64,000 nt of DNA from Parabacteroides merdae ATCC 43184. Its GTDB lineage: Bacteria > Bacteroidota > Bacteroidia > Bacteroidales > Tannerellaceae. Positions 33,891 to 42,291 of this stretch are shown here, piece by piece (within the stretch, counting starts at the first letter, position 1; the number at the start of each line of letters is the position of its first letter). The notes below the pieces were generated by a model. That model ran no database searches and was not told the DNA's origin. It was given only the letters and a program-made list of their open reading frames with translations. Where the stretch lies: the NCBI RefSeq assembly GCF_025151215.1, contig NZ_CP102286.1, positions 496,001 to 560,000 of the forward strand. Reading direction: 5' to 3'. Both the position numbers and the translations under genes were made by a program.

Positions 33891-34568
33891 TTATTTGTTG
33901 ACTATCTTCATTGACTTGATTTTGATGTTCTTGACAGGACGGTCGTCTGCGTTCGTTTCGGTGAACTGGATCTTGTCGACTGCTTTCATGCCGCTTACGA
34001 CTTCGCCGAAAATCGTGTATTTACCGTCCAGGTGGGGCGTGCCTCCTTCCAGCATATAGGCTTGGCGTTGTTCGGGGGTGAAGGTGATGCCTTGTTCCTT
34101 CTCCATCTTGTCTAGCTCCATTTCCGTAAAGAACTTGCCGGTTACGATATAGAACTGGGTGGCCGACGAGGCGCGTTCGGGGTTCTCTTCGTCGCCTGTA
34201 CGGGCGGCGGCGAACATGCCGCGTTTATGGAAATACTTCGGGTAGACGATCTCTGCCGGAATGGTGTAGTCCAGATCTCCGTCACCTAAGTGCTGTTCCA
34301 TCGGGGCGTCTTTGGAATTAATGTCGCCTGCCTGTACCATGAATTGTTTGATGACACGGTGGAACAACAGTCCGTCATAGCGGTGTTCCTTCACATTTTT
34401 GATAAAATTATCACGATGTTGGGGCGTGTCGTTAAAAAGTTTCACTTTGATCTTTCCCATATCGGTGTCGATCAGTACCAGCGTTTCAACCTCTTGCGCT
34501 TGCAAATGGACGGATATCAGAGCCGAGAGGGCCACTAAACATATAGCAAACAGCTTTTTCATCTTCAT
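33891..34568 (-). CDS. Cyclophilin-type peptidyl-prolyl isomerase (exported form)
   Basis: A 225-residue cyclophilin with a signal peptide (residues 1-24, ending LQAQ), hence periplasmic. It holds LLFHRVIKQFMVQAGDINSKDAP, RASSATQFYIVTGKFF and LDGKYTIFGEVVSGMKAVDKIQ. A short insertion follows the FYIVTG strand but is much smaller than in the downstream paralog. It should help fold envelope proteins. It is the first gene of a run with the second cyclophilin and MATE. A -7 box TATTTTTG lies at 34590-34597 on the minus strand. Confidence 0.94.
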   Translation of the reverse strand: MKMKKLFAICLVALSALISVHLQAQEVETLVLIDTDMGKIKVKLFNDTPQHRDNFIKNVKEHRYDGLLFHRVIKQFMVQAGDINSKDAPMEQHLGDGDLDYTIPAEIVYPKYFHKRGMFAAARTGDEENPERASSATQFYIVTGKFFTEMELDKMEKEQGITFTPEQRQAYMLEGGTPHLDGKYTIFGEVVSGMKAVDKIQFTETNADDRPVKNIKIKSMKIVNK

Positions 34569-34689
34569 CTTATTTTTGTATTATGGCAACAAAAATAGTG
34601 ATATTTACTCGTTAAAGCAATCATTTGACACAACCTTTTCCGTTGGCATCTGTTCAAGTTGGTAATTCATCTAAACAAAAAGCATATTT

Positions 34690-35976
34690 ATGAAAACATT
34701 GTTGAAAAGCGCAGTTCTACTGCTCGGAATGGGATTGCTTTCTACCCATTCCCAGGCTCAGAAAGTTGTGGTTGAGGATAAAGAACCGAATTCCGTCATG
34801 TTCGTCACGATCGATAAGGCGGGCAATGAGATTATCCGGATCATGAATGCGTCACAGAATCCCCGTTTCCACGAACCGAAAGCGCCCCGTTTCCTGCTGA
34901 CAGACCGGAAAGGCAAGTTTGCTCTCGGTATCGGAGGATATGTGAAACTGGCAGCCGAATATGATTTTGGCGGTATTTCCGATAATATCGACTTTTACCC
35001 GGCATTGATTCCCGGCAGAGGACAGTCGTATGTACGGAACCAGTTCCAGATGGACGCCACTACGAGCACGATCTTCCTGAAGCTGGTCGGGCATACGGAT
35101 CTCTTGGGCGATTTCGTGGTGTATACGGCCGGTAACTTCCGCGGTGGAAGCGGCAAGATATTCGAGTTGAGGAATGCTTATGTGTCGGCACGAGGCTTTA
35201 CGGCGGGTTACGATTATGGTTCGTTCATGGACTTGGGCAATGTGCCTGCCACGATCGACTTTGCCGGTCCTAACGGGATGTCGATCTATCATGCCACACA
35301 GATCCGTTACGAACATGCGCTCGCCAAAGGTTTGAAAGCCGGTATCGGTGTGGAAATGCCGGTTGTGGACGGGCTGACAAACGAGCATGTCAGTATTGCC
35401 AAGCAGCGGATGCCGAACTTCCCGGTCTACGTGCAGTATGGCTGGAACCCTAAAAGCCATTTCCGGGCTGCGGCTATTATCAGGAGCATGACCTACGATG
35501 ATTTGACGGCCCGCAAAGCGGAATCGGAGATCGGATGGGGTGTTCTGGCTTCTGCCACTTTTAACCTGACGAATCGTTTGCAGGTCTATGGACAGGGTGT
35601 GTATGGCAAAGGTATCGGGCAGTTCCTGAACGACATGAGCATGTTGAATGTCGATGTGGTCCCGAATCCTGAAAAAGAAGGGAAGATGCAGGTGCTCCCG
35701 ATGATGGGCTGGTTTGCCGGCATGCAGTATAATTTCTCTCCGAAAGTGTTTATTACCAGCACATATGGGCAGTCACGCTTGTATAGCCATGATGGTTATC
35801 CTGTTACTGCTTCCGACCAGTACCGCTACGGACAATACCTGAACGCCACGCTTTTCTGGAACATCACGTCCGACCTGCAGGCCGGAGCCGAATATCTGCG
35901 CGGCTGGCGTACGGATTTCAACGGTGACACACGTCATGCGAACCGGGTGAATCTGGCGGTACAGTATAGTTTCTAA
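34690..35976 (+). CDS. DcaP-like outer membrane porin
   Basis: A 428-residue protein with a signal peptide (residues 1-23, ending SQAQ) and a barrel of alternating strands ending in QYSF, the C-terminal aromatic typical of outer membrane proteins. The early segment LTDRKGKFALGIGGYVKLAAEYDFGG and GMSIYHATQIRYEHALAKGLKAGIGVE fit the DcaP trimeric porin group. It likely lets small anionic solutes diffuse through the outer membrane. It stands alone and is followed by a 431-bp foldback repeat. Confidence 0.78.
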   Translation: MKTLLKSAVLLLGMGLLSTHSQAQKVVVEDKEPNSVMFVTIDKAGNEIIRIMNASQNPRFHEPKAPRFLLTDRKGKFALGIGGYVKLAAEYDFGGISDNIDFYPALIPGRGQSYVRNQFQMDATTSTIFLKLVGHTDLLGDFVVYTAGNFRGGSGKIFELRNAYVSARGFTAGYDYGSFMDLGNVPATIDFAGPNGMSIYHATQIRYEHALAKGLKAGIGVEMPVVDGLTNEHVSIAKQRMPNFPVYVQYGWNPKSHFRAAAIIRSMTYDDLTARKAESEIGWGVLASATFNLTNRLQVYGQGVYGKGIGQFLNDMSMLNVDVVPNPEKEGKMQVLPMMGWFAGMQYNFSPKVFITSTYGQSRLYSHDGYPVTASDQYRYGQYLNATLFWNITSDLQAGAEYLRGWRTDFNGDTRHANRVNLAVQYSF

Positions 35977-36007
35977 GAAGATTAGAGCCTTTAAATGATG
36001 ATTTATC

Positions 36008-36438
36008 TGTTACTTTTGGCTTGATCCAAAAGTAACCAAAAGATCAAGGCTTAAGCAGGCTCGCTACTCCGTTCCCTTCGTTCGCTGTCGCGTCTGAAAC
36101 TCGCTTCGTTCAAACAGCAGACGCTCCGGACGCTCACTCCAGTCTCTGCGCTTAACGCTCACCTGCTTAGGCCGGATATAGAGCCTGACGGCTCTTTGAG
36201 GATGGCCGATACCGACACCTATATAACAGATGGTATCGGCCATCCCAAGAGAAAGCGGAGCTTTCTTGGAAAGGCCTATGCGGACGGTTGTCAAGCGGAG
36301 GGTAAAGGTGGAGCGGCCGGAGCCTGCGCTGTTTGAGCGAGGCGAGTTTCGCAGGCGACAGCGGAACCTTTGCCCGGAGTAGACCGGACGGTTAAGCCTT
36401 GACTTTTTGGTTACTTTTGGGTCAAGCCAAAAGTAACA
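36008..36438. repeat. 431-bp foldback (MITE-like) element
   Basis: Near-perfect 46-bp terminal inverted repeats (36008-36053 and 36393-36438; both begin TGTTACTTTTGGCTTGA and differ at about three positions). Similarity between the halves continues inward, so most of the element can fold on itself. In the centre GGATGGCCGATACC (36210-36223) pairs with GGTATCGGCCATCC. No protein is encoded. Elements of this kind are scattered in Bacteroidales genomes, to my recollection. No target duplication was recognised. It fills the gap between the porin and the nucleotidyltransferase. Confidence 0.8.
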
Positions 36439-36461
36439 GTTATTATCATAGTGAACAATAA

Positions 36462-36498
36462 AATCCCCACAGTGAAACAGAGAGCACTGTGGGGATTC
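36462..36498 (-). terminator. Terminator of the nucleotidyltransferase gene
   Basis: Perfect 13-bp stem AATCCCCACAGTG / CACTGTGGGGATT (36462-36474, 36485-36497), followed on the minus strand by TTATT. Confidence 0.85.
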
Positions 36499-36525
36499 TT
36501 ATTTATTGGATCTGATCTTGTTCGC

Positions 36526-37437
36526 TTAGAACAATTTAGCAGGATATTCGCCTGCGTCGATCAATGCCTGGATCTTATCTACCACTTCCTGACGGTCTTC
36601 CGGATAGGTGACACCGAACCATTTGCTGGCGGTATCCAGTACTTCGACCGTAGCCGTCTTGTCATTGATCAATTTATCAACCATCAGCGGAATGAAGAAT
36701 TCGCTCTTCAGGTTTTCCATGTTCTTCGGATCGCTCAGGAAAGTCTTGAAGAATTCCTGGCTGTAAGCGAAGTAATCAGGAGTGAAGCCCCAGAAGTTCA
36801 TGCTTACCGGAGTCGTGTCGGGGGTAGCTGTCCATTCGCCGTTGTCGTCGATGTATTTCACTTCTCCGTCGATACGCTGGATTTTAGTACGTTCGACAAC
36901 CGAAGTCAACAACTTGTTTGCATCTGTACTACAGATACCGCGTGATACCGTACCGCTTTCGCTCAATGTGTTGCCTACGCGGAAACCTACCATCGAATAT
37001 ACGTTCTTGGAACCTTCAGGCAGGGCAGCCAGGAATTTACCCATTGTCTGGAAAGAGTCGCGTCCGTAGAAGTCATCGCAGTTGATAACGGCAAACGGTT
37101 CTTTGATCACGTCAGCTCCCATCATGACGGCATGGTTCGTGCCCCACGGTTTTGTACGTTCTGCCGGGCAGGTGAATCCTTCGGGCAGGTTGTCCAATGC
37201 CTGGAATACCAGTTCGCAAGGGATGTGACTTTCATATTTGGAGAGGATTTTGTCGCGAAAATCCTGTTCGAAATCTTTGCGGATAACGAAAACGAGTTTG
37301 CCGAAACCGGCGCGAATGGCATCGTAGATGGAATAATCCATGATTGTTTCACCATTAGGACCCAGTCCGTCCAATTGTTTCAAGCCTCCATAACGGCTTC
37401 CCATTCCGGCAGCCAATAAGAATAATGTAGGTTTCAT
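36526..37437 (-). CDS. Sugar nucleotidyltransferase family protein
   Basis: A 303-residue GT-A-like nucleotidyltransferase. The N-terminal loop LLAAGMGSRYGGLKQLDGLGPNGETIMDYSI is the NTP-binding signature. PWGTNHAVMMG and VINCDDFYGRDSFQ (metal Asp) follow at about residues 100-130. Such enzymes join a sugar-1-phosphate and an NTP to form NDP-sugars. The exact sugar is unknown; the closest resemblance is a Bacteroidetes group annotated only as nucleotidyltransferase. A promoter box TACTTTTGC is at 37476-37484 and a clean terminator follows the gene. Confidence 0.85.
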   Translation of the reverse strand: MKPTLFLLAAGMGSRYGGLKQLDGLGPNGETIMDYSIYDAIRAGFGKLVFVIRKDFEQDFRDKILSKYESHIPCELVFQALDNLPEGFTCPAERTKPWGTNHAVMMGADVIKEPFAVINCDDFYGRDSFQTMGKFLAALPEGSKNVYSMVGFRVGNTLSESGTVSRGICSTDANKLLTSVVERTKIQRIDGEVKYIDDNGEWTATPDTTPVSMNFWGFTPDYFAYSQEFFKTFLSDPKNMENLKSEFFIPLMVDKLINDKTATVEVLDTASKWFGVTYPEDRQEVVDKIQALIDAGEYPAKLF

Positions 37438-37475
37438 AATCTTCTAAGTTTATATAGTGTTTTTGTTTTCTTCGG

Positions 37476-37484
37476 GCAAAAGTA
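37476..37484 (-). promoter_or_regulatory. -7 element of the nucleotidyltransferase gene
   Basis: TACTTTTGC on the minus strand, about 40 bp before the ATG. Confidence 0.55.
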
Positions 37485-37497
37485 GGAAATAAATATG

Positions 37498-37591
37498 ATT
37501 TATGATTTATGATTTATGATTTATTCGTTTGCTCCTGACTTGATACCATAGACAACACCATGTTCAATCATAAATCAAAAATCATAAATCA
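37498..37591. repeat. ATAAATC dyad between GH51 and nucleotidyltransferase genes
   Basis: Tandem ATGATTT units at about 37498-37524 and inverted ATAAATC units at about 37568-37591 form a stem of about 23 bp with one mismatch around a 45-bp loop. Confidence 0.75.
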
Positions 37592-37596
37592 TAGCA

Positions 37597-39135
37597 TCAT
37601 TTCACTTCCAGTACGACGATAGACTTGGCGGGCAGGTCGATTTTGAGCTGTCCCTTTTCGATTTTCGCACCGTCGAAGGTTGCCGGTTTTACGACATCCG
37701 GTTTCTCGAAGGTGTTATGGTCATTGATGGAGGCGGAGGTCAGGATACGTCCTTTCACGCTGCCGATCTTTTGTCCTTGCAGGTCGAGGGTGATGCTTTG
37801 GGCGTTGTCGACATCTACATTGGCCAAAGAGATGTGGATACGTCCGTTCTTGTCTTTGGAGGCGGAAGCGCTTACCATCGGTACTTCTCGGCCTCCGCGC
37901 ACTTTGGCCTTGTCGCAGATCAAGTCCATCGGCAGGAAAGTGGCGTCCTGGTGCACGTTATACATCTGGAAAACATAATAAGTTGGCGTGAGCAACATCT
38001 TCGGGCCGTTCGTCAGGATCATGGATTGGAGCACGTTGACGATCTGGGCGATGTTGGTCATCCGGACGCGGTCGGTATATTTATGGAATACGTTCAAAGT
38101 GAGGGCTGCCACGAAAGCATCGCGCATGGTGTTCTGCTGGTACAGGTGGCCGTTGATCGTGCCCGGCTCTTCGTCCCACCAGGTTCCCCACTCGTCTACC
38201 ATCAGGCCGATTTTCTTCTGCGGGTCGTATTTGTCCATGATCTGGATATGCTTCCTGACGACATCTTCTATTTCGAGACATTTGCCCATCGTCCAGTAAT
38301 AGTCGTCCTTGTTGAAATTCGTAGCCGATCCTTTGCTTCCGTTCCATCCCGTGACCGTGTAATAGTGCAGGGAGATGCCATCCATGCGGCCGCCGACGTT
38401 CTTCATCAGCGTCTCCGTCCAGTTGTAGTCGTAGTCGCTGGCTCCGCTGGCAATCTTGAAAAGGCGGTTGCCGTCGTAGTTGCGGCAATAGGTGGAGTAA
38501 CGGCGGTAGAGGTCGGCGTAGTATTCGGGGCGCATGCTTCCGCCACATCCCCAACTTTCGTTGCCGACACCGATGAATTTGACTTTCCATGCTTTGTCGC
38601 GTCCGTTTTGCCGGCGCAGGCGGGCCATCGGGCTGTCGCCTTCCGAAGTCATGTATTCGACCCACTTGGCCATCTCTTCGACGGTCCCGCTACCGACATT
38701 GGCGCTGATATAAGGTTCGCACCCTAACAGTTCGCAGAGGTTTAGGAACTCGTGCGTACCGAAACTGTTGTCTTCGATCGTGCCGCCCCAGTTGTTGTTC
38801 ACCATTTTCGGACGGTTTTCTTTCGGGCCGATGCCGTCCATCCAGTGGTATTCGTCGGCGAAGCAGCCGCCCGGCCAGCGGAGGTTGGGGATTTTCAGTT
38901 CTTTCAAGGCATTCAGCACGTCGTTCCGATAGCCTTGTGTATTGGGTATTTCGGATTCGGGGCCGACCCAAAGCCCGCCATAGATACAGGTCCCGAGGTG
39001 TTCGGCGAACTGGCCGTAGATATGTTTGCTGATCTGTTGGTTTCCTTGCTCAGGATAGATACGGATGCTCGCGTCTTTCTGGGCGAAGAGGGGCAGTGTG
39101 GCGGCTGCCATTAGGCTTACTAATACTGTTTTCAT
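37597..39135 (-). CDS. Alpha-L-arabinofuranosidase, GH51
   Basis: A 512-residue retaining glycosidase with a signal peptide (1-19, ending LFAQ), so it acts in the periplasm or at the surface. The (beta/alpha)8 domain holds the acid/base Glu193 in GVGNESWG and the nucleophile Glu315 in [24 protein letters not shown] (about 85-98) is a family block. The C-terminal beta domain (about 400-512) ends [10 protein letters not shown]. It releases arabinofuranose from arabinan, arabinoxylan or oligosaccharides. It is not in a visible SusCD locus. A -7 box is at 39218-39225. Confidence 0.95.
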   Translation of the reverse strand: MKTVLVSLMAAATLPLFAQKDASIRIYPEQGNQQISKHIYGQFAEHLGTCIYGGLWVGPESEIPNTQGYRNDVLNALKELKIPNLRWPGGCFADEYHWMDGIGPKENRPKMVNNNWGGTIEDNSFGTHEFLNLCELLGCEPYISANVGSGTVEEMAKWVEYMTSEGDSPMARLRRQNGRDKAWKVKFIGVGNESWGCGGSMRPEYYADLYRRYSTYCRNYDGNRLFKIASGASDYDYNWTETLMKNVGGRMDGISLHYYTVTGWNGSKGSATNFNKDDYYWTMGKCLEIEDVVRKHIQIMDKYDPQKKIGLMVDEWGTWWDEEPGTINGHLYQQNTMRDAFVAALTLNVFHKYTDRVRMTNIAQIVNVLQSMILTNGPKMLLTPTYYVFQMYNVHQDATFLPMDLICDKAKVRGGREVPMVSASASKDKNGRIHISLANVDVDNAQSITLDLQGQKIGSVKGRILTSASINDHNTFEKPDVVKPATFDGAKIEKGQLKIDLPAKSIVVLEVK

Positions 39136-39217
39136 GTTATTTTCGTTTACTATGTTTTGTTTGAATGAAAGCTATGTCATGATATAAAATTATAGGTTAT
39201 AAGTATTTTCCTGAGGA

Positions 39218-39298
39218 CAAAAGTATATAAAATACACTTATGAACGAAATTATAAAAAGAAAAAGATATTACTATTTGCCTCAATTTGTGTACCTTTG
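39218..39298. promoter_or_regulatory. Divergent -7 boxes for GH51 and the M13 peptidase
   Basis: TACTTTTG at 39218-39225 (minus strand, toward GH51) and TACCTTTG at 39291-39298 (plus strand, toward the peptidase). Confidence 0.6.
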
Positions 39299-39331
39299 TC
39301 GGATAAAATGAATGATTAAACGTTGAACAAA

Positions 39332-41377
39332 ATGAAAAAGTTAATGGTAATACCGCTTGTTGCCGCTGGAATGGCCGCAATGGTGGGGTGCAGCAAAACT
39401 CCTGTGAAGGAGGCTGCAAAGAATGACGCTATCAACCTGGCCAACCTGGACACGGCTGTGGCTCCGGGGACCGATTTCTATCAGTATGCTTGTGGTGGTT
39501 GGATGAAGAATAATCCGCTGAAACCGGAATATGCCCGTTTCGGTACATTCGACCAGCTCAGGGATAACAATCAGGAACAGATCCGTACTCTTATCGAAGG
39601 TCTCAGTGAGACACCCGGGCAGGAGGGGAGCGTCGGGCAGAAGATTGGTATGTTGTTCGCGATGGGGATGGACAGCGTGAAACTGAATGAAGACGGTTAT
39701 GCCCCGATCAAAGACCAGCTTGCTGAAATCAACAAGTTAGGAACGAAGGACGAACTGACCAAGATGGTTGCTACCTTGCATAAGGAGGGGATGGCTCCTT
39801 TCTTCGCCTTGTATGTCGGAGCCGATGAAAAGAACAGTTCCATGAATATCGTACAGTTATACCAGGCTGGACTGGGTATGGGAGATCGCGATTATTACCT
39901 GCTGGAAGACGAAAGCAGCCAAAAAATGCGCGAAGCCTATAAGAACTATATTACCCGTTTGTTTACCCTGATCGGAAGTTCTCCCGAACAGGCCGATGCC
40001 GCCGTCAATGCGATCATGAAGATAGAAAGGGGCATTGCCGAAGTTTCTTTCAGCCGTGAAGACCTGCGCGATTCCCAAAAGAACTATAATAAGATGTCCA
40101 TCGAAGATTTCAAGGCTAAGAACGATCTGTTAAACTGGGATGTTTATTTCGAAAGTATGGGGATGATGGATATCAAATATCTGGATGCGAAACAGCTCTC
40201 GTTCTATGAAGGTCTGTCTGCCTTGATGAAGAATACGACTTTGGATGAACAGAAATATTACCTGACATTCAACTTGCTTAGTTTTGCCGCTCCTTACCTG
40301 AGTGATCCGTTTGTCGCTGCCGATTTTGATTTCTATGGGAAGACGATGTCCGGCCGTCAAGAGCAGCAGCCACGCTGGAAACGTGCCCTGTCTACGGTAA
40401 ACGGTGCCCTGTCGGAAGCTGTCGGCCAGATGTATGTGGCTAAATATTTCCCGGCTTCTTCCAAAGAAAAGATGTTGAAGATGGTCGGTGACTTGCAGAA
40501 AGCGTTGGGTGACCGTATTTCCAGCCTGGAATGGATGAGCGATGCCACTAAGGCGAAGGCGCAGGAGAAATTGGCTGCTTTTATCGTCAAGATCGGCTAT
40601 CCCGACACTTGGCGCGACTACAGCGGTCTGGAGATCAAGAATGATTCTTATTGGGCGAACGTACGCCGTTCCAATATCTTTGAGGTCAATTATATGTTGG
40701 CGGATGTAGACAAACCGGTCGATAAGGCTCGTTGGGGAATGAGCCCGCAGACGGTGAATGCCTATTACAACCCGACAACGAACGAGATTTGTTTCCCTGC
40801 CGCCATCCTACAACCTCCTTTCTTCAATCCGGAAGCTGACGATGCCGTGAACTATGGTGCTATCGGTGTCGTGATCGGCCACGAAATGACTCACGGATTC
40901 GACGACCAGGGACGTAACTATGACAAGGAAGGCAATCTGAGTGACTGGTGGACAGCCGAAGACGCCGCTCTCTTTACGCAACGTGCCGACCGTCTGGCTC
41001 AGCAATATAGTGATATCATTGTTGTGGACAGCGTTCATGCCAACGGACGTTTCACTTTGGGCGAGAACATTGCCGATCAGGGGGGGCTGATGGTCGCTCA
41101 TTTAGCATATCTCAATTCTCTGGAAGGAAAAGAGACACCGGCCCCGATCGACGGTTTTACCAATGAACAGCGTTTCTATCTGGGCTACGCCAATCTTTGG
41201 GCACAGAATATCCGTCCCGAAGAAATCCTGCGTCTGACCAAGATCGACCCGCACTCATTAGGCAAGTGGCGTGTCAATGCCGCCCTTCGCAACATTGATG
41301 CTTTCTACAGCGCATTCGATATCAAAGAAGGCGAACCGATGTATATGCTGCCGGCTGACCGGGTGGTGATCTGGTAG
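39332..41377 (+). CDS. M13 family zinc metallopeptidase (neprilysin/PepO type), lipoprotein
   Basis: A 681-residue peptidase. The signal peptide ends in a lipobox, Cys20 of MAAMVGC, so it is membrane-anchored in the envelope. Zinc ligands are in GHEMTHGFDD (His517, His521) and the downstream GENIADQGGLMVAH (Glu). The substrate-binding NAYYNPTTNEICFPAAILQPPFF and C-terminal YANLWAQNIRPEE...VNAALRNIDAFYSAF are typical. It cleaves small peptides on the amino side of hydrophobic residues. ATG 39332 is chosen over the TTG 9 bp upstream. A terminator follows at 41405-41448. Confidence 0.96.
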   Translation: MKKLMVIPLVAAGMAAMVGCSKTPVKEAAKNDAINLANLDTAVAPGTDFYQYACGGWMKNNPLKPEYARFGTFDQLRDNNQEQIRTLIEGLSETPGQEGSVGQKIGMLFAMGMDSVKLNEDGYAPIKDQLAEINKLGTKDELTKMVATLHKEGMAPFFALYVGADEKNSSMNIVQLYQAGLGMGDRDYYLLEDESSQKMREAYKNYITRLFTLIGSSPEQADAAVNAIMKIERGIAEVSFSREDLRDSQKNYNKMSIEDFKAKNDLLNWDVYFESMGMMDIKYLDAKQLSFYEGLSALMKNTTLDEQKYYLTFNLLSFAAPYLSDPFVAADFDFYGKTMSGRQEQQPRWKRALSTVNGALSEAVGQMYVAKYFPASSKEKMLKMVGDLQKALGDRISSLEWMSDATKAKAQEKLAAFIVKIGYPDTWRDYSGLEIKNDSYWANVRRSNIFEVNYMLADVDKPVDKARWGMSPQTVNAYYNPTTNEICFPAAILQPPFFNPEADDAVNYGAIGVVIGHEMTHGFDDQGRNYDKEGNLSDWWTAEDAALFTQRADRLAQQYSDIIVVDSVHANGRFTLGENIADQGGLMVAHLAYLNSLEGKETPAPIDGFTNEQRFYLGYANLWAQNIRPEEILRLTKIDPHSLGKWRVNAALRNIDAFYSAFDIKEGEPMYMLPADRVVIW

Positions 41378-41404
41378 AGTCCTGACAGCTATATTGTCAT
41401 TAGA

Positions 41405-41448
41405 AATATCCTGATGTAATTCATTTTGCATCAGGATATTTTTATTTA
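41405..41448 (+). terminator. Terminator of the M13 peptidase gene
   Basis: Perfect 12-bp stem AATATCCTGATG / CATCAGGATATT followed by TTTTATTT. Confidence 0.9.
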
Positions 41449-41517
41449 ATACAAATCAGATCTGTTTAGCTGGCCTGACAAACGAATGAGAGAAGTAAAA
41501 GTAAAATTAATTTTATG

Positions 41518-41526
41518 TATCTTTGC
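41518..41526 (+). promoter_or_regulatory. -7 element of the DUF5020-purine permease unit
   Basis: TATCTTTGC 38 bp before the DUF5020 ATG; no good -33 box. Confidence 0.55.
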
Positions 41527-41563
41527 ATCTTTCTTTAACACTTTAACAATTTAGGATAATAAG

Positions 41564-42280
41564 ATGAGAAGGCTCTTTGTGCTGGCGGCTTTGCTGGCGA
41601 TTGTTTGTTACGGGAAAGCGCAAAATGTGCAGTTACATTATGATTTCGGAGGTGCTCTTTATGACAAGGACTTACATGGCCGTCCGGTGCTGACCTCGAC
41701 GGTGGAAATGTTTAAAGCGGATAAATGGGGAAGTACCTATTTTTTTGTCGACATGGATTATACCAGCAAAGGAGTTGCAGCCGGCTATTGGGAGATTGCC
41801 CGCGAACTGCGTTTCTGGCAACCTCCTTTTTCCATACATGTCGAATATAACGGGGGAGCATCGAACAGTTTCTCCTATAATAACGCCTATCTTGGCGGTG
41901 CAACCTATACCTGGAATAATCCGGATTTTACGAAAGGTTTCACGCTTACCGCTATGTATAAATATATCCAGAAACATCGGGAACCCAACAACTTCCAGTT
42001 GACAGGCACTTGGTATGTTCATTTTGTCAAGAACGGTCTTTGCACGTTCAGCGGTTTCGCAGACTGGTGGAGGGAACGGACCGATTATGCGGACGGTAGT
42101 CACCGGAACTTTATTTTCTTGGCCGAACCGCAGTTCTGGGTGAATCTTAACAAGCTAAAACATGTTGATGATAAGTTCAAGCTGAGTGTCGGCAGTGAGG
42201 TAGAGTTGAGCCAGAATTTCGGTGCACGTAAAGGGTTTTATGCTATTCCGACACTGGCGATTAAGTGGTCATTCGATTAA
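41564..42280 (+). CDS. DUF5020 outer membrane protein, Tsx-like
   Basis: A 238-residue protein with a signal peptide (1-19, ending GKAQ) and a series of amphipathic strands rich in aromatic residues (NVQLHYDFGGALY, GSTYFFVDMDYTS, FSIHVEYNGG) ending IKWSFD, as expected of a 12-strand barrel. It matches DUF5020, distantly related to the nucleoside channel Tsx. The purine permease gene starts at 42292, 11 bp later, which supports a nucleoside/purine uptake role. The barrel assignment and ligand are inferences. Confidence 0.78.
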   Translation: MRRLFVLAALLAIVCYGKAQNVQLHYDFGGALYDKDLHGRPVLTSTVEMFKADKWGSTYFFVDMDYTSKGVAAGYWEIARELRFWQPPFSIHVEYNGGASNSFSYNNAYLGGATYTWNNPDFTKGFTLTAMYKYIQKHREPNNFQLTGTWYVHFVKNGLCTFSGFADWWRERTDYADGSHRNFIFLAEPQFWVNLNKLKHVDDKFKLSVGSEVELSQNFGARKGFYAIPTLAIKWSFD

Positions 42281-42291
42281 TCAGATTGGAA

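Noticed and set aside
37717..38727. Long plus-strand ORF (336 codons) opposite the GH51 gene
   Set aside because: Antisense shadow of a gene with clear catalytic motifs.
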